In this document: one piece after another, positions 27,694 through 38,879 of the stretch
How positions within the stretch are numbered: position 1 is the first letter of the stretch
Layout: each line of letters begins with the position of its first letter
NCBI RefSeq assembly: GCF_027359355.1
Contig: NZ_CP114777.1
Span: 558,001 to 622,000 of the forward strand
DNA: 64,000 nucleotides
From: Prochlorococcus marinus str. MIT 1214
GTDB lineage: Bacteria; Cyanobacteriota; Cyanobacteriia; PCC-6307; Cyanobiaceae
Direction of reading: 5' to 3'
Notes under the pieces: generated by a model
Told to the model about the DNA's origin: nothing
Database searches by the model: none
Seen by the model: the letters and a program-made list of their open reading frames with translations, nothing else
Program-made: the position numbers and the translations under genes

Positions 27694-28737
27694 TTATTCT
27701 TGAGAGAAATTGGCAGCGACTCCAGCATCGGCTAAAAGCTTACGGTCTGCCTCCACCTCCGGATTGCTAGTAGTCAAAAGAGTATCTCCATAAAATATAG
27801 AGTCCGCTCCTGATTGAAGACATAGTATCTGAGCTTCCCTACCTAATTGTTGTCTTCCTGCGCTAAGTCTAATTCGACTTTTAGGCATAATGATCCTTGC
27901 TGTCGCGACCATGCGCACCATCTCTAATGGATCAATAGAAGACAGATCCTCCATAGGTGTCCCCTTCACTGCAACTAACGCATTAATAGGTACACTCTCA
28001 GGATGAGGATCTAAAGTTGCTAAAACTTTAAGTAAAGATGCTCTATCGGAAACAGATTCGCCCATACCAATAATTCCACCACAGCACACTGTAATTCCTG
28101 CCATGCGTACTCTACTCAATGTTTCAAGTCGATCCTGATATGTTCTTGTTGAAATGATATTGGAATAATGTTCAGGACTAGTATCTAAATTGTGGTTATA
28201 GGCTGTTAAACCTGCTTCTGCCAATCTAGAGGCTTGAGAATCAGTAATCATTCCAGCTGTGACACATGCCTCAAGGCCAAGTTCTCGAACACCTTTGACC
28301 ATTTCAAGCATTGAATCGAATGCTTTTCCGTCTTTAATCTCACGCCAAGCCCAACCCATACAAAATCGATCTGCTCCTGCATCCTTAGCCGCTCTTGCCC
28401 TATCAAGAACTGACTCAACTTGGAGTACAGGGTTAGGTTGAACCGTTGTTTCGTTATGTACAGATTGGGGACAGTATGCACAGTCTTCTGAGCATCCTCC
28501 TGTCTTCACACTTAGTAGGGAAGCAAGTTGAACTTTATAACCTGGATTGTAAGACCTATGAACTATTTGAGCTCTCCACAATAAATCCATCAATGGTAAA
28601 TCAAGTATCTCTTTGATTTCATCTAAAGACCAATCATGTCTAATATCTCCACCCTTTATGGAATTAAAATCTAAGTATGATTCATCTTGGAAAGTGAATT
28701 TATTAGATTCCTGAATATTAGGATTAATTAACGTCAT
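27694..28737 (-). CDS. bioB: Biotin synthase BioB
   Basis: BioB is a radical SAM enzyme that converts dethiobiotin to biotin. The 347-residue protein has the SAM cluster Cys at 82, 86 and 89 ('[12 protein letters not shown]'), then 'CMGWAWRE', '[12 protein letters not shown]', '[11 protein letters not shown]' and '[12 protein letters not shown]' (auxiliary cluster Arg/Cys region). Length is normal. It heads a likely three-gene unit with trhO and a GNAT-like gene. No other biotin gene is in the window. Confidence 0.97.
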   Translation of the reverse strand: MTLINPNIQESNKFTFQDESYLDFNSIKGGDIRHDWSLDEIKEILDLPLMDLLWRAQIVHRSYNPGYKVQLASLLSVKTGGCSEDCAYCPQSVHNETTVQPNPVLQVESVLDRARAAKDAGADRFCMGWAWREIKDGKAFDSMLEMVKGVRELGLEACVTAGMITDSQASRLAEAGLTAYNHNLDTSPEHYSNIISTRTYQDRLETLSRVRMAGITVCCGGIIGMGESVSDRASLLKVLATLDPHPESVPINALVAVKGTPMEDLSSIDPLEMVRMVATARIIMPKSRIRLSAGRQQLGREAQILCLQSGADSIFYGDTLLTTSNPEVEADRKLLADAGVAANFSQE

Positions 28738-28830
28738 AAAAGAATTTGAATATGAAAAATTTAACTGCTATATAGTTTTAGCTGATAATCTATAAAAAAT
28801 CATAGAAATCAAAATATTCAATTGTTTTAG

Positions 28831-29601
28831 TTATACCCCACCAAATCGCCTTCTTCTAGACTGATAGTCTAGTAAAGCATTCGCAAGAGTATCTGCATTA
28901 AAATCTGGCCATAACACATCTGTGACATGGATTTCAGCATAAGCCAATTGCCACAATAGAAAATTACTTATTCTTTTTTCACCACTAGTCCTAATAAGTA
29001 AGTCTGGATCAACCTCACTGGCAGTAAATAATTCCGAAGCAAATACATTTTCATCGATTAAAGAAGGATCTAATTCACCTTTAACAGATCGCTCTGCCAA
29101 TTTTTGAGCAGCACGTACTAATTCTCGTCGTCCTCCATAGTTAGTACAAACATTAAGATGAATACCCTTATTACTAGAAGTTGATTCAACGGACTCTTTT
29201 ATTAAGTCCTTTAATGAAATGGGTAATGGGTCGAGGTCACCCAGAAAATTAATTTTTACTTTTTCAAGTTTTAAATTACTCAATTCACGCTTAAGAACAC
29301 TTTCAAAAAGTGTCATCAAAAAATTAACTTCTTCACTAGGTCTGGACCAATTTTCAGTTGAGAACGCATAAACAGTTAAAGCTCCTATTCCCCAATTACT
29401 ACATAAATGCAAAGTGGTTTTTAGAGCCTCAACGCCAGCAGTATGTCCAATTGTTCTTGGCAAACCTTTTGCTTTTGCCCATCTACCATTTCCATCCATG
29501 ATTACCGCAATATGATCGGGCATGCGAAGACGGTCTAAATCTTTAGGCAATGGGGATACCTGTCTAGAATTCTCAGTTCTTGTTACTGAAGGGTAAGTCA
29601 C
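28831..29601 (-). CDS. uppS: Isoprenyl transferase (undecaprenyl diphosphate synthase type)
   Basis: This 256-residue cis-prenyltransferase makes the long-chain polyprenyl diphosphate used as a carrier for peptidoglycan and other glycans. Seen motifs are '[18 protein letters not shown]' (catalytic Asp), '[14 protein letters not shown]', and near the C-terminus '[20 protein letters not shown]' and '[11 protein letters not shown]'. The start is GTG, overlapping the cdaA stop as GTGA, so it is translationally coupled to cdaA. The order lysA-cdaA-uppS suggests one cell-envelope-related operon. Confidence 0.95.
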   Translation of the reverse strand: MTYPSVTRTENSRQVSPLPKDLDRLRMPDHIAVIMDGNGRWAKAKGLPRTIGHTAGVEALKTTLHLCSNWGIGALTVYAFSTENWSRPSEEVNFLMTLFESVLKRELSNLKLEKVKINFLGDLDPLPISLKDLIKESVESTSSNKGIHLNVCTNYGGRRELVRAAQKLAERSVKGELDPSLIDENVFASELFTASEVDPDLLIRTSGEKRISNFLLWQLAYAEIHVTDVLWPDFNADTLANALLDYQSRRRRFGGV

Positions 29602-30500
29602 TTCAACGACTCCTTGCTGTCATTGATTGTTCCAAGATTAGCTCTGGATTGAGCAACTTTAGATTCAATATTAGAGGAGGTTGTTTTCAATGAAGAATTA
29701 ATGTTGGTGGACTTAGATGATGATGAATTTGAAGGATCCAACAATTCCTTCAAAAGGTCAAGCAACCGACTACTCGTAATAGGTCTTTCGAGTCGTCCTT
29801 GACTAGCTAATGACAAGGTACCTGATTCTTCTGAAACTACAACACAAATACATCGATCGAATCGTTCTGTTATCCCTAGGGCCGCCAAATGTCTAGTACC
29901 ATATCTACTAATTCCTTGCCTTGAAAGAGGCAAGATTACTCCTGCTGAAATAATTCTATTTCCCTTTACCAAAACAGCTCCGTCGTGAAGAGGAGTATCT
30001 GCCGCAAAAAGATTTAATAACAATTCAGATGACAACTGAGCATCTAACGGCACTCCTGGGAAAAGGAAATCTTCAGGACGTAAATCACTACCCATATCAA
30101 CAACAATTAATGCTCCTTTTCTATTTTGAGACAAACGTCCCGCTGCTTCGGTTAATTGAGCGAAAGTATTAGAACTTGCCCTAAATTCTTTTTGAGTATT
30201 TCCAAGAATCACAGCTAAACGTCCAGTACCTAATAATTCCATTAATCTCCTTAATTCTCCTTGCCATAGAATTGCCAAAGATAATGAGCAAGCCAAAACC
30301 AAAGCATTAACAAGTTCTGAAGTAATTGGTAAATTTGCAAACCTTTGAACAAACCAGGCTAATGAAACCAAAAAGAGATAACCTCTCAAAAGCCATAATG
30401 TTCTTTGTTCTTTAACTCTTGTAAAAAGAAGCACTCCAAAAGAAGAAGCAAACAAGACATCAAGGAGAACACGCAAGTTTATAAGCCACCAAGAATTCAC
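29598..30500 (-). CDS. cdaA: Diadenylate cyclase CdaA (c-di-AMP synthase)
   Basis: CdaA makes cyclic di-AMP from two ATP at the membrane. The 300-residue protein has about three N-terminal membrane segments (5-90), a DAC domain (about 95-250) with the DGA motif at residues 173-175 ('[11 protein letters not shown]') and '[13 protein letters not shown]'. The RHR motif of well-studied enzymes appears as RHL at 203-205 ('[10 protein letters not shown]'). A Ser/Asn-rich tail follows. The start is GTG with a GGAG seven bases upstream. It lies 29 bases after lysA and overlaps uppS. Confidence 0.92.
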   Translation of the reverse strand: MNSWWLINLRVLLDVLFASSFGVLLFTRVKEQRTLWLLRGYLFLVSLAWFVQRFANLPITSELVNALVLACSLSLAILWQGELRRLMELLGTGRLAVILGNTQKEFRASSNTFAQLTEAAGRLSQNRKGALIVVDMGSDLRPEDFLFPGVPLDAQLSSELLLNLFAADTPLHDGAVLVKGNRIISAGVILPLSRQGISRYGTRHLAALGITERFDRCICVVVSEESGTLSLASQGRLERPITSSRLLDLLKELLDPSNSSSSKSTNINSSLKTTSSNIESKVAQSRANLGTINDSKESLK

Positions 30501-30529
30501 TCCTACACTCCAACGTTATTTCAACTTAC

Positions 30530-31894
30530 CTAATACTTGGGAATAAAGCGATCAGGTAATACATCTAATTGCAATAGATCTTCAGGAAGCTCTCTCCTTT
30601 GCATCAACTCGGCGGAACCTTTACCAACCAAAACTGTCGCAGGTCTAGGAATTCTGTTGTAATTGGAACTCATTGAATAGTTATATGCACCTGTTCCAAA
30701 CACAGCAAGAAAGTCTCCGCTTTTACAAGACGGAAGTAGAAAATCTTTTAATAAAACATCTCCAGACTCACAATGCTTACCAGCGATAGTAACTTTTTCA
30801 AAATTCTTACTTAATGGTTTATCTACTAAACAGGCACTATATAAAGACTGGTAAGTTATTGGACGAGGATTATCACTCATCCCTCCATCAACAGATAAAT
30901 AAGTCCTAATACCTGGAACAACTTTCTTAGCTCCAATCTTATAAATAGTGAGCCCTGAATTAGCGACAAGAGATCTTCCAGGTTCACACATTAATCTTGG
31001 CAAATCTAGATTTCTTTCCCTGCAGGCCTCAACAACAGCATGAGAAATAACTTCGACCCATTTTTCAATAGAAGGAGGTTTATCTTCTTTCACATATTTG
31101 ATCCCTAGACCACCGCCAACATTGAGATCAACTATTGGATGACCAATTTCCTGAGCAAGCTTTAAAGCATCAGCCATAACTCCAGCAAGATCAATATGGG
31201 GTTGAACCTCAAAAATTTGAGAACCTATATGTGCATGTAAACCAGCTAAATATGCCCAATTATATTTTTTTAATTCTTCTAAAACTGACTTAAGTTCATC
31301 GGGGTCGAAACCAAATTTACTATCTAAATGACCAGTCCTTATATACTCATGAGTATGGCATTCAATGCCAGGAGTAAACCGCAACATTAACTTTGCTGGT
31401 TTTTTATCAGAAGCAATGTTTTTTAACAACTCAATATCGTGATAATTATCTAAAACAATCGTCACATTATTTTTGTAGGCAAATTTCAATTCATCATGAG
31501 ACTTGTTATTTCCATGAAAAACAATATTTTTCCCTTTTACACCGCCCTTTAAGGCAGTAAGTAATTCACCTTCTGATACTGCATCAAGTCCAAACCCCTC
31601 AGAAGCAACAACGGCACAAATAGCTAGTGAGCTATTAGCTTTTGAAGCATATAAAGGGAGTGATTCTCCTGGATAATGTTTTTTTAAGGAAGAAATATAA
31701 GTTTTGCATGCAGTCCTAAGTGACAACTCATCAAAAACATATAAAGGTGTGCCATATTTTTTTGCGAGTTCACTAAGTTGACATCCACCAACAACTAATT
31801 TTTTATTCTCATTAATTTCTGAAGAAAGAGGAGCTATATTTCGATTTGGACTATCTATATCAAGATTGGGTTCAAAAGCCTTTGATCCGTGCAT
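30530..31894 (-). CDS. lysA: Diaminopimelate decarboxylase LysA
   Basis: LysA performs the last step of lysine synthesis, decarboxylating meso-diaminopimelate with PLP. The 454-residue protein has the PLP Lys at residue 85 ('LPLYASKANSS'), 'GLHAHIGSQIF', 'LNVGGGLGIKY', 'CEPGRSLVANSG' and 'GKHCESGDVL' with the catalytic Cys. Length is normal. It is the first gene of lysA-cdaA-uppS and is divergent from rimI across about 97 bases. Confidence 0.96.
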   Translation of the reverse strand: MHGSKAFEPNLDIDSPNRNIAPLSSEINENKKLVVGGCQLSELAKKYGTPLYVFDELSLRTACKTYISSLKKHYPGESLPLYASKANSSLAICAVVASEGFGLDAVSEGELLTALKGGVKGKNIVFHGNNKSHDELKFAYKNNVTIVLDNYHDIELLKNIASDKKPAKLMLRFTPGIECHTHEYIRTGHLDSKFGFDPDELKSVLEELKKYNWAYLAGLHAHIGSQIFEVQPHIDLAGVMADALKLAQEIGHPIVDLNVGGGLGIKYVKEDKPPSIEKWVEVISHAVVEACRERNLDLPRLMCEPGRSLVANSGLTIYKIGAKKVVPGIRTYLSVDGGMSDNPRPITYQSLYSACLVDKPLSKNFEKVTIAGKHCESGDVLLKDFLLPSCKSGDFLAVFGTGAYNYSMSSNYNRIPRPATVLVGKGSAELMQRRELPEDLLQLDVLPDRFIPKY

Positions 31895-31991
31895 AGAAAT
31901 TTTTTACTTTAATATCTAACTAATCTAGAGATCAATCAACCAATTAGTATTCTTTTTAAAGAAAGAAGGATTAATTAATTAATAGTTAGAT

Positions 31992-32447
31992 ATGAATCTC
32001 ACAATAATTGAACTTGGGATAATGAATTTAAATGAATGCGTGGATCTAGATCAAAAATCATTAAATGGTCTTTGGACAAAACCTCAATGGGAAAAAGAAC
32101 TCATTGACCCTAAAAGGATTTGTCTTGGAATCATAGAATTGAAAACTAAAAAACTTTTAGGCATATGTTCCGCATGGTTAGTAATAGACGAATTACACAT
32201 AACTTTTATAGCCGTTCATCCATTTCATCAAAGAAAAGGACTAGGAAGATTTCTTTTGACAAATTTAATCAAGCGTTCAAAATCACTTCAAACAAATAGC
32301 ATACATTTAGAAGTTAAAAACAATAACGAGACAGCTAAAGCTTTTTACAAATCCATGGGTTTCAAAACAGTGGGTTATAGATCTAATCTTTATAAAGATG
32401 GAAGTGATGCTCTTATTCTCAAAAAAGAAACCAATAACAAATCATAA
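31992..32447 (+). CDS. rimI: Ribosomal protein S18 alanine N-acetyltransferase RimI (GNAT)
   Basis: This 151-residue GNAT enzyme has the acetyl-CoA loop 'HPFHQRKGLGRFLL' (about 78-91), the preceding strand 'ITFIAV', and the RimI-type 'LEVKNNNETAKAFYKSMGF' followed by 'RSNLYKDGSDALIL'. It probably acetylates the N-terminal Ala of ribosomal protein S18. Because RimI-like GNATs are numerous, the substrate call is from family similarity only. It lies upstream of clpC on the same strand but with a 188-base gap. Confidence 0.82.
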   Translation: MNLTIIELGIMNLNECVDLDQKSLNGLWTKPQWEKELIDPKRICLGIIELKTKKLLGICSAWLVIDELHITFIAVHPFHQRKGLGRFLLTNLIKRSKSLQTNSIHLEVKNNNETAKAFYKSMGFKTVGYRSNLYKDGSDALILKKETNNKS

Positions 32448-32635
32448 AATCAATAATTAAGTACGGTTTACCGAAATCCAAAACAAATAAATAGGCTTTT
32501 CATTGCATCAATTAATACTTTTAATTATTTTTCAACGAACACTTAATATTTACCCTTTATAAAAAAAAACCTAACCGTACACATTTCACACTTAACCCTG
32601 ATAAATTAGATTAAATAGTTATCGGCAAAAGGTAA

Positions 32636-35203
32636 ATGTTTGAGAGGTTTACAGAAAAGGCAATAAAAGTGATCATGCTTGCGCAAGAAGAGGCAAGGCG
32701 CCTTGGGCATAATTTTGTTGGAACAGAACAAATCCTTCTGGGTCTAATAGGTGAAGGTACTGGGGTGGCAGCTAAAGTTCTCAAATCAATGGGTGTCAAC
32801 TTAAAAGATTCAAGAGTAGAAGTTGAAAAAATAATAGGAAGAGGATCAGGATTCGTTGCGGTAGAAATCCCTTTCACACCAAGAGCAAAACGCGTATTAG
32901 AACTTTCATTAGAAGAAGCCCGTCAACTCGGTCATAATTACATTGGCACCGAACATTTATTACTTGGGCTTATTAGAGAGGGCGAGGGGGTTGCGGCAAG
33001 AGTTCTTGAAAATTTAGGTGTTGATCTAACAAAAGTCAGGACACAAGTTGTACGAATGCTTGGTGAAACCGCAGAAGTTACAACAGGGGCAGGTTCGTCT
33101 AAAGGGTCAGCGAAAACGGCAACACTTGACGAGTTTGGAACAAACCTTACTCAATTAGCTAGTGAATCAAAGCTCGACCCAGTAGTGGGAAGACATTCAG
33201 AAATTGATCGTGTAATTCAAATATTGGGAAGAAGAACAAAAAACAATCCTGTTTTAATAGGCGAGCCGGGAGTAGGGAAAACAGCCATAGCAGAAGGACT
33301 TGCCCAAAGAATTCAACAAGGAAATATTCCTGATATACTTGAAGAAAAAAGAGTATTAACTCTTGATATTGGTTTACTCGTAGCAGGCACTAAATATAGA
33401 GGAGAATTTGAAGAAAGACTAAAAAAAATAATGGAAGAAATTAAATCTGCCGGAAACGTAATTCTAGTAATTGATGAAGTCCATACATTAATTGGAGCAG
33501 GTGCCGCGGAAGGAGCAATAGACGCTGCAAATATATTAAAGCCTGCTTTAGCAAGAGGAGAACTTCAATGTATTGGGGCTACGACCCTTGATGAGTATCG
33601 CAAGCATATTGAAAGAGATGCTGCATTAGAACGAAGATTCCAGCCTGTAATGATTGGAGAACCTTCCATAAAAGATACAATTGAAATCCTTAAAGGGTTA
33701 AGAGAGAGATATGAACAACATCACAGATTGAAAATCACTGATGAAGCTCTAGACGCTGCTGCGAATCTTGGAGATAGATATATCTCAGATCGCTTTTTAC
33801 CTGATAAAGCTATAGACCTAATAGATGAAGCAGGCAGTAGAGTCAGATTACTCAACTCCAAGTTGCCACCAGAGGCAAAAGAAGTTGATAAAGAATTAAG
33901 GAAAGTGCAAAAGAGTAAAGAAGAAGCAGTCAGAGATCAAAATTTCACCCAAGCAGGGGAGCTTAGAGAAAAAGAAGTTGAACTTAGAGATAAAATCAGA
34001 AATCTTTTGCAGAATATAAGACAAAAAAACTCATCAAACGAAAGTCCTGAACCTAATAATGTTCCAGAGAAAAACAGTGAAAATGCCGAACAAGTTATTG
34101 CTCAGTCTGATGAATTAAAAATTTCTCAGCCTGTAGTTAATGAAGAAGATATTGCTCATATTGTTGCCTCATGGACTGGCGTACCTGTCCAGAAATTAAC
34201 TGAAAGTGAATCAGTCAAACTTCTAAATATGGAAGAGACATTACATCAAAGACTTATTGGTCAAGACGAAGCTGTCAAAGCTGTTTCAAAAGCAATTAGA
34301 AGAGCAAGAGTTGGCCTAAAGAATCCAAATAGACCAATTGCTAGTTTTATTTTTTCTGGTCCAACGGGAGTAGGGAAGACTGAACTTACTAAAGCGTTAG
34401 CGGCATATTTCTTTGGTAGTGAAGAAGCAATGATACGTCTAGATATGTCTGAGTTTATGGAAAGACACACAGTTAGTAAATTAATAGGCTCTCCTCCTGG
34501 CTACGTAGGTTTCAATGAAGGTGGGCAGCTAACAGAAGCTGTTAGAAGAAGACCCTATACTGTCGTGTTATTCGATGAAATAGAAAAAGCTCATCCAGAC
34601 GTATTTAATCTTCTCCTTCAATTACTAGAGGAAGGAAGGTTAACCGATTCAAAAGGAAGAACTGTTGATTTCAAAAATACTTTAATAATAATGACCTCTA
34701 ATATTGGATCTAAAGTTATAGAAAAAGGCGGCGGAGGTTTGGGATTTGAATTCTCAGGTGAGAATTTAGAAGATACTCAATACAATCGAATTAAATCACT
34801 GGTAAATGAAGAATTAAAGCAATATTTCCGACCTGAATTCCTTAACAGATTAGATGAAATAATTGTGTTCAGACAGCTCTCTAGAAACGAAGTGAAAGAC
34901 ATTGCAGAAATAATGTTAAAAGAAGTATTCTTAAGGATAAAAGAAAAAGGAATATCTTTAACTGTTTCAGATGATTTCAAAGAAAGATTAGTTGAAGAAG
35001 GATACAATCCTTCTTATGGAGCAAGACCTTTAAGAAGAGCTGTAATGAGGTTGTTAGAAGATAGTCTTGCTGAAGAAGTTTTATCTGGAAGGATAAAAGA
35101 TGGAGATAAAGCAGAGGTAGATATTGATGAAAGTAAAAAAGTAATTGTTAAGCATCTTGGGAAAGATAGTTCCATGCCAGAATTAGCTAGTGCCTCTGTT
35201 TAA
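32636..35203 (+). CDS. clpC: ATP-dependent Clp protease ATPase subunit ClpC
   Basis: ClpC is the HSP100 unfoldase that feeds substrates to ClpP-type proteases in cyanobacteria and chloroplasts. The 855-residue protein has two Clp N-repeats (1-150), an AAA1 module with '[14 protein letters not shown]', a UVR motif in the middle ('[17 protein letters not shown]', unlike ClpB's long coiled coil), and an AAA2 module with '[14 protein letters not shown]' and Walker B '[11 protein letters not shown]'. The start is ATG at 32636 ('[12 protein letters not shown]'). It leads a set of closely spaced genes. Confidence 0.97.
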   Translation: MFERFTEKAIKVIMLAQEEARRLGHNFVGTEQILLGLIGEGTGVAAKVLKSMGVNLKDSRVEVEKIIGRGSGFVAVEIPFTPRAKRVLELSLEEARQLGHNYIGTEHLLLGLIREGEGVAARVLENLGVDLTKVRTQVVRMLGETAEVTTGAGSSKGSAKTATLDEFGTNLTQLASESKLDPVVGRHSEIDRVIQILGRRTKNNPVLIGEPGVGKTAIAEGLAQRIQQGNIPDILEEKRVLTLDIGLLVAGTKYRGEFEERLKKIMEEIKSAGNVILVIDEVHTLIGAGAAEGAIDAANILKPALARGELQCIGATTLDEYRKHIERDAALERRFQPVMIGEPSIKDTIEILKGLRERYEQHHRLKITDEALDAAANLGDRYISDRFLPDKAIDLIDEAGSRVRLLNSKLPPEAKEVDKELRKVQKSKEEAVRDQNFTQAGELREKEVELRDKIRNLLQNIRQKNSSNESPEPNNVPEKNSENAEQVIAQSDELKISQPVVNEEDIAHIVASWTGVPVQKLTESESVKLLNMEETLHQRLIGQDEAVKAVSKAIRRARVGLKNPNRPIASFIFSGPTGVGKTELTKALAAYFFGSEEAMIRLDMSEFMERHTVSKLIGSPPGYVGFNEGGQLTEAVRRRPYTVVLFDEIEKAHPDVFNLLLQLLEEGRLTDSKGRTVDFKNTLIIMTSNIGSKVIEKGGGGLGFEFSGENLEDTQYNRIKSLVNEELKQYFRPEFLNRLDEIIVFRQLSRNEVKDIAEIMLKEVFLRIKEKGISLTVSDDFKERLVEEGYNPSYGARPLRRAVMRLLEDSLAEEVLSGRIKDGDKAEVDIDESKKVIVKHLGKDSSMPELASASV

Positions 35204-35222
35204 CTTTAAATAGATCAGTTAA

Positions 35223-36341
35223 ATGTCTATAAATAATCACAGCATTTCACCTTCAAAGGTAGTTAGAGGTGATGGGGCATGGTTTAAATCTTTGGAGCTA
35301 ATAACTAAATTATGCAAAAGGCCTTTGATAATAGGTAGAAGTAGCTCTACCAAAGAAATAAGAACTTCATTTGAAAAAGATCTACTATTAAAAGGTATTA
35401 AATCAATTTCAATTGAGTTAAATCATGATTGCTGTGAATTAGATATCCAGAAAGCATGTCTAATCTCAAAAAACAATAATTGCGATGGGATTATTGCAGC
35501 AGGAGGTGGAAAAGTACTTGATGCCGGAAAATTAATTGCTGATTTACTTAGCATCAATTGTATTACTGTGCCATTAAGTGCTTCCACATGTGCAGGATGG
35601 ACGGCTTTATCTAATATTTATACCCCCGATGGCAAATTCGTAAAAGATATAACTTTAAAAACCTGTCCAAACTTATTGATATTTGATCACACAATTGTTA
35701 GAGCCGCCCCACCAAGAACCCTTGCCAGCGGCATGGCAGATGCTGTCGCAAAATGGTATGAATCATCCTTAACAAGCACTACAAGTTCAGATGGTTTTGT
35801 ACAACAAGCAGTTCAGATGGCTAGGGTTTTGCGAGATCAATTATTTTTAAACGGCTACAAAGCTTTCTTAGATCCATTAAGCAATTCTTGGGAAACTGTT
35901 GCAGAAGGATGTGCTCTTACTGCTGGAATGATAGGAGGACTTGGGGGTGCCAGATGCAGAACTGCAGCAGCTCATCCAATTCACAATGGATTAACACAAC
36001 TTTCTTACACTAACAAACCACTTCATGGTGAACTTGTTGGATTTGGTCTGCTAGTACAATTACATTTGGAAGAGAGAAATTCAAACAGTCAATTACCGAA
36101 ACAAGCCAAGTCACAACTTATAGATTTCTTCTCTAAAATAAATCTCCCTCTTTCATTTGAGTCTATTTGTCCTAGAAATTCGACCGCGAATGAAATCCAT
36201 AAAGCCTGTAAATTTGCCTGCAATGCTAACTCTGATATACATCAATTACCTTTCCCAATAAATGAAAATGATCTCTTCGAAGCAATTCAAAGCTTTCAAT
36301 CCTTACCTCCACGCTCCAAAATAATAATAAATAATACTTAA
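35223..36341 (+). CDS. Iron-containing alcohol dehydrogenase family protein, glycerol dehydrogenase-like
   Basis: This 372-residue NAD(P)-dependent dehydrogenase has the glycine-rich motif 'AAGGGKVLDAGKLIAD' and three likely metal ligands of the GldA type: Asp in 'ASGMADAVAKWYE', His in 'AAHPIHNGLT' and His in 'PLHGELVGFG'. The true substrate in cyanobacteria is unknown; glycerol dehydrogenase is an annotation by similarity, and sn-glycerol-1-phosphate dehydrogenase-like roles are also possible. It follows clpC by 19 bases and precedes an alpha/beta hydrolase by 5 bases. Confidence 0.8.
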   Translation: MSINNHSISPSKVVRGDGAWFKSLELITKLCKRPLIIGRSSSTKEIRTSFEKDLLLKGIKSISIELNHDCCELDIQKACLISKNNNCDGIIAAGGGKVLDAGKLIADLLSINCITVPLSASTCAGWTALSNIYTPDGKFVKDITLKTCPNLLIFDHTIVRAAPPRTLASGMADAVAKWYESSLTSTTSSDGFVQQAVQMARVLRDQLFLNGYKAFLDPLSNSWETVAEGCALTAGMIGGLGGARCRTAAAHPIHNGLTQLSYTNKPLHGELVGFGLLVQLHLEERNSNSQLPKQAKSQLIDFFSKINLPLSFESICPRNSTANEIHKACKFACNANSDIHQLPFPINENDLFEAIQSFQSLPPRSKIIINNT

Positions 36342-36346
36342 GAGAA

Positions 36347-37255
36347 TTGAATCAAGAAAAAAATAAAAATATAGATAAAATAAATGCTACTAAGGCATAT
36401 ATCAATGAAATAAAAGATCAAATTATTGACAAACAAGCAAGTACACTTTTTGAAGATCTAAAATGGATACAACTGAAAGATATTTCACGAAATAAATCAG
36501 ATTTATTTCCAATAGTTTTAACAGGTAAAGGAGAAAGAATTCTTCTTATTCATGGTTTTGACAGCTGCTTTCTTGAATTTAGACGCCTTACACCTTTTCT
36601 AAAAAAGAATAATAAACTAATCATTCCAGATTTATATGGATTCGGCTTTTGTCCTAGATCTAGTGGCAATCAATATGGATTTAAATATTTAATGAAACAT
36701 TTGAATTCTGTTTTAGACTATTTTGCAAAGAATCAACCCATAGGCGTCATAGGTGCCTCAATGGGTGGAGCTTTAGCCCTTGAGCTCGCTAGACAGAACC
36801 CAAATAAAATCAATAAATTACTACTTTTATCACCAGCAGGTTTAGCAGGCAAAAACCCAAAAATTCCATGGCCCTTTAATCATTTGGGAGCCTTTTTCCT
36901 TAGTCAACCCTTTGTTCGTAGGGGATTATGTAGGCAGGCATTCGCAGACCCAACAAATAGTGTTGGTCCTGCAGAAGAACAAATCGCATCCATTCATCTA
37001 AAAGTTCCTGGTTGGCAATCATCATTAGCAGATTTTGCAGCAGATGGAGGCGTATCTGATTGCGGGCTCCCAAAACCAACTCAACCACTTAAAATTATTT
37101 TAGGGAAATTTGACAGAATCATTCCAAAAAATGAAAAGGAAAAAACCAACAGGAACTATAACTCGAACATAGAAATAGCAACAAATTCAGGACATCTTCC
37201 ACATTTAGAAGAACCAAAATTAGTTTCTGAAGCTTGGGAAAAATTAAAAAAATAA
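36347..37255 (+). CDS. Alpha/beta hydrolase
   Basis: This 302-residue alpha/beta hydrolase has the oxyanion region 'LLIHGFDSCFLEFRRL', the nucleophile elbow 'GASMGGALALEL' (Ser), an acid in 'LGKFDRIIPKN' and the catalytic His in 'SGHLPHLEEP'. The triad is complete. The substrate is unknown. The start is TTG at 36347, five bases after the dehydrogenase stop, with no nearby ATG. The DUF2993 gene starts one base after its stop codon, so the four genes from clpC onward look like one transcription unit. Confidence 0.85.
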   Translation: MNQEKNKNIDKINATKAYINEIKDQIIDKQASTLFEDLKWIQLKDISRNKSDLFPIVLTGKGERILLIHGFDSCFLEFRRLTPFLKKNNKLIIPDLYGFGFCPRSSGNQYGFKYLMKHLNSVLDYFAKNQPIGVIGASMGGALALELARQNPNKINKLLLLSPAGLAGKNPKIPWPFNHLGAFFLSQPFVRRGLCRQAFADPTNSVGPAEEQIASIHLKVPGWQSSLADFAADGGVSDCGLPKPTQPLKIILGKFDRIIPKNEKEKTNRNYNSNIEIATNSGHLPHLEEPKLVSEAWEKLKK

Positions 37256-37256
37256 A

Positions 37257-37889
37257 ATGATTGAGAAGCAGATTAAAGAGAAAGGGATTCTTGCTAAATT
37301 ATTAGAACAATGTATAAGGATCTTACTCATAAAAGAATGTAAAAAAGTAAGCAATATAAAAATAGATATCATCTCTAGTTCTACTCAAATAATTAAAGGT
37401 AAAATAGATCAAATCATTATTATTGCTGAAGATATAAATTATCAAGATCTTTTATTCGATAAATTTAAGTTAGAAGCTAATCAGCTTAAAATAAATTTTA
37501 AATTAGCTAATAAAGAATTATCCTTTATAAACAATCCTAAAATAAAATTCAATATTTCTTTATCTCAGAAATCACTCAAAACAATTATATTATCTGAAAA
37601 TTGGAATTGGATTGGAAATATGATTAGCAAAAAAATATTAAACCAAGAAAAATTAGAAGATATAAAAATAAAGAATGGGGAATTATTAATGAAATCTGCT
37701 AAAGAAAAAATCATAAGTAACAATGGAGATCAGATTAATATTAAAGTAGAGGAAGGTAAAATCTATTTGGAAAATAAAATTTATAATAAGACTTTTCAGA
37801 TCCCAATTGAAGATAAAATATATATTGAAAATATATATATTGAAAATAATTTGATAAATATTGCGGCAAATTCAGCTGTTAGTTTTTAA
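37257..37889 (+). CDS. DUF2993 (LmeA-like) protein
   Basis: This 210-residue, Ile/Lys-rich beta protein has the build of DUF2993, a family common in cyanobacteria and related to mycobacterial LmeA, which binds phospholipids. Alternating hydrophobic strands and short conserved pieces such as 'GKIDQIIIIAEDINYQ' and 'FKLEANQLKINFKL' support this. There is no clear signal peptide. It starts one base after the hydrolase stop, so the two proteins may work together, perhaps on lipids. It converges on cdsA with a 4-base gap. Confidence 0.7.
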   Translation: MIEKQIKEKGILAKLLEQCIRILLIKECKKVSNIKIDIISSSTQIIKGKIDQIIIIAEDINYQDLLFDKFKLEANQLKINFKLANKELSFINNPKIKFNISLSQKSLKTIILSENWNWIGNMISKKILNQEKLEDIKIKNGELLMKSAKEKIISNNGDQINIKVEEGKIYLENKIYNKTFQIPIEDKIYIENIYIENNLINIAANSAVSF

Positions 37890-37893
37890 ACTT

Positions 37894-38781
37894 TTAGGAC
37901 ATAATTAATGGTGATAATAAAATTACAATATAGAATACAATTGCTGGAGTAAATAAATAACTATCTATTCTATCAAGAATTCCTCCATGACCCGGTAGAA
38001 AATTACCTGAATCTTTTAATCCTGCATTTCTTTTTAACATAGATTCTGTAAGGTCACCAACCAGAGAAAACAATGCCACTAAAATACCAATAAATATTCC
38101 TATGAATATTCCAAATTCCCATCTAAGTAGATATCCAAAAAAGGCTCCTATAAATATTGAAAACAATAAGCCCCCAATAACACCCTCAATAGTTTTAGAG
38201 GGTGAGATTGGGGATAATGAGTGATTGCCAAACTTCTTACCGACAAAATAAGATCCTATATCAAATCCAACGATCATAAAACATGTAGAAAAAGTTATTA
38301 GCATTCCAAAAGTAATAGATGACGACCAATTAGCGGGAATCAAATTGACATTATTTGTTAGATCAGTCTCCAAAAGATTTCTTAACTTAATCCAATGACT
38401 TGGCAAGAAGCCTAAATAAAATAATCCAAAGATTGATGCTGCCACATCGGCAATAGAACCAGTAACAGGTTGCAGCAATAACCAACCACAAATAGCTGCC
38501 CCTGATAATGGCAAAATAGCATCAGATATTTCAATAGAGATATATCCAAGAGAAGATAATTGCGTAAAAAAAAGTAATATCTGACATGCCAATAATGTTG
38601 TCTTAGTAGCTGGTCTTATACCAGTAAATTCTGCCATCCTAAAGAACTCTAGAAGAGCCAAATGAACAATTAAACTAATTGCAATAGCAAACCACCAATT
38701 ACCCAGAGAGACTATTAAAAAGCCAAAAGCGCCAATTAAAAGTCCACTTAATAATCTCTTTTTCGAAACAGCTAAAAACAT
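37894..38781 (-). CDS. cdsA: Phosphatidate cytidylyltransferase CdsA
   Basis: CdsA makes CDP-diacylglycerol from phosphatidate and CTP at the inner membrane, the step after PlsC. The 295-residue protein has about eight hydrophobic segments and the family signature near the C-terminus: '[12 protein letters not shown]', '[20 protein letters not shown]' and '[11 protein letters not shown]'. Length is normal. It lies downstream of a decarboxylase gene on the same strand with a 98-base gap. Confidence 0.95.
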   Translation of the reverse strand: MFLAVSKKRLLSGLLIGAFGFLIVSLGNWWFAIAISLIVHLALLEFFRMAEFTGIRPATKTTLLACQILLFFTQLSSLGYISIEISDAILPLSGAAICGWLLLQPVTGSIADVAASIFGLFYLGFLPSHWIKLRNLLETDLTNNVNLIPANWSSSITFGMLITFSTCFMIVGFDIGSYFVGKKFGNHSLSPISPSKTIEGVIGGLLFSIFIGAFFGYLLRWEFGIFIGIFIGILVALFSLVGDLTESMLKRNAGLKDSGNFLPGHGGILDRIDSYLFTPAIVFYIVILLSPLIMS

Positions 38782-38879
38782 TAAATCAGAAATAAAAATA
38801 TAGCTTTCTTTTATAAAACATACTTAAAAGGGTCTATTAATAATAACTTTCATTATAGCTGATAAATAGATATTATTAA

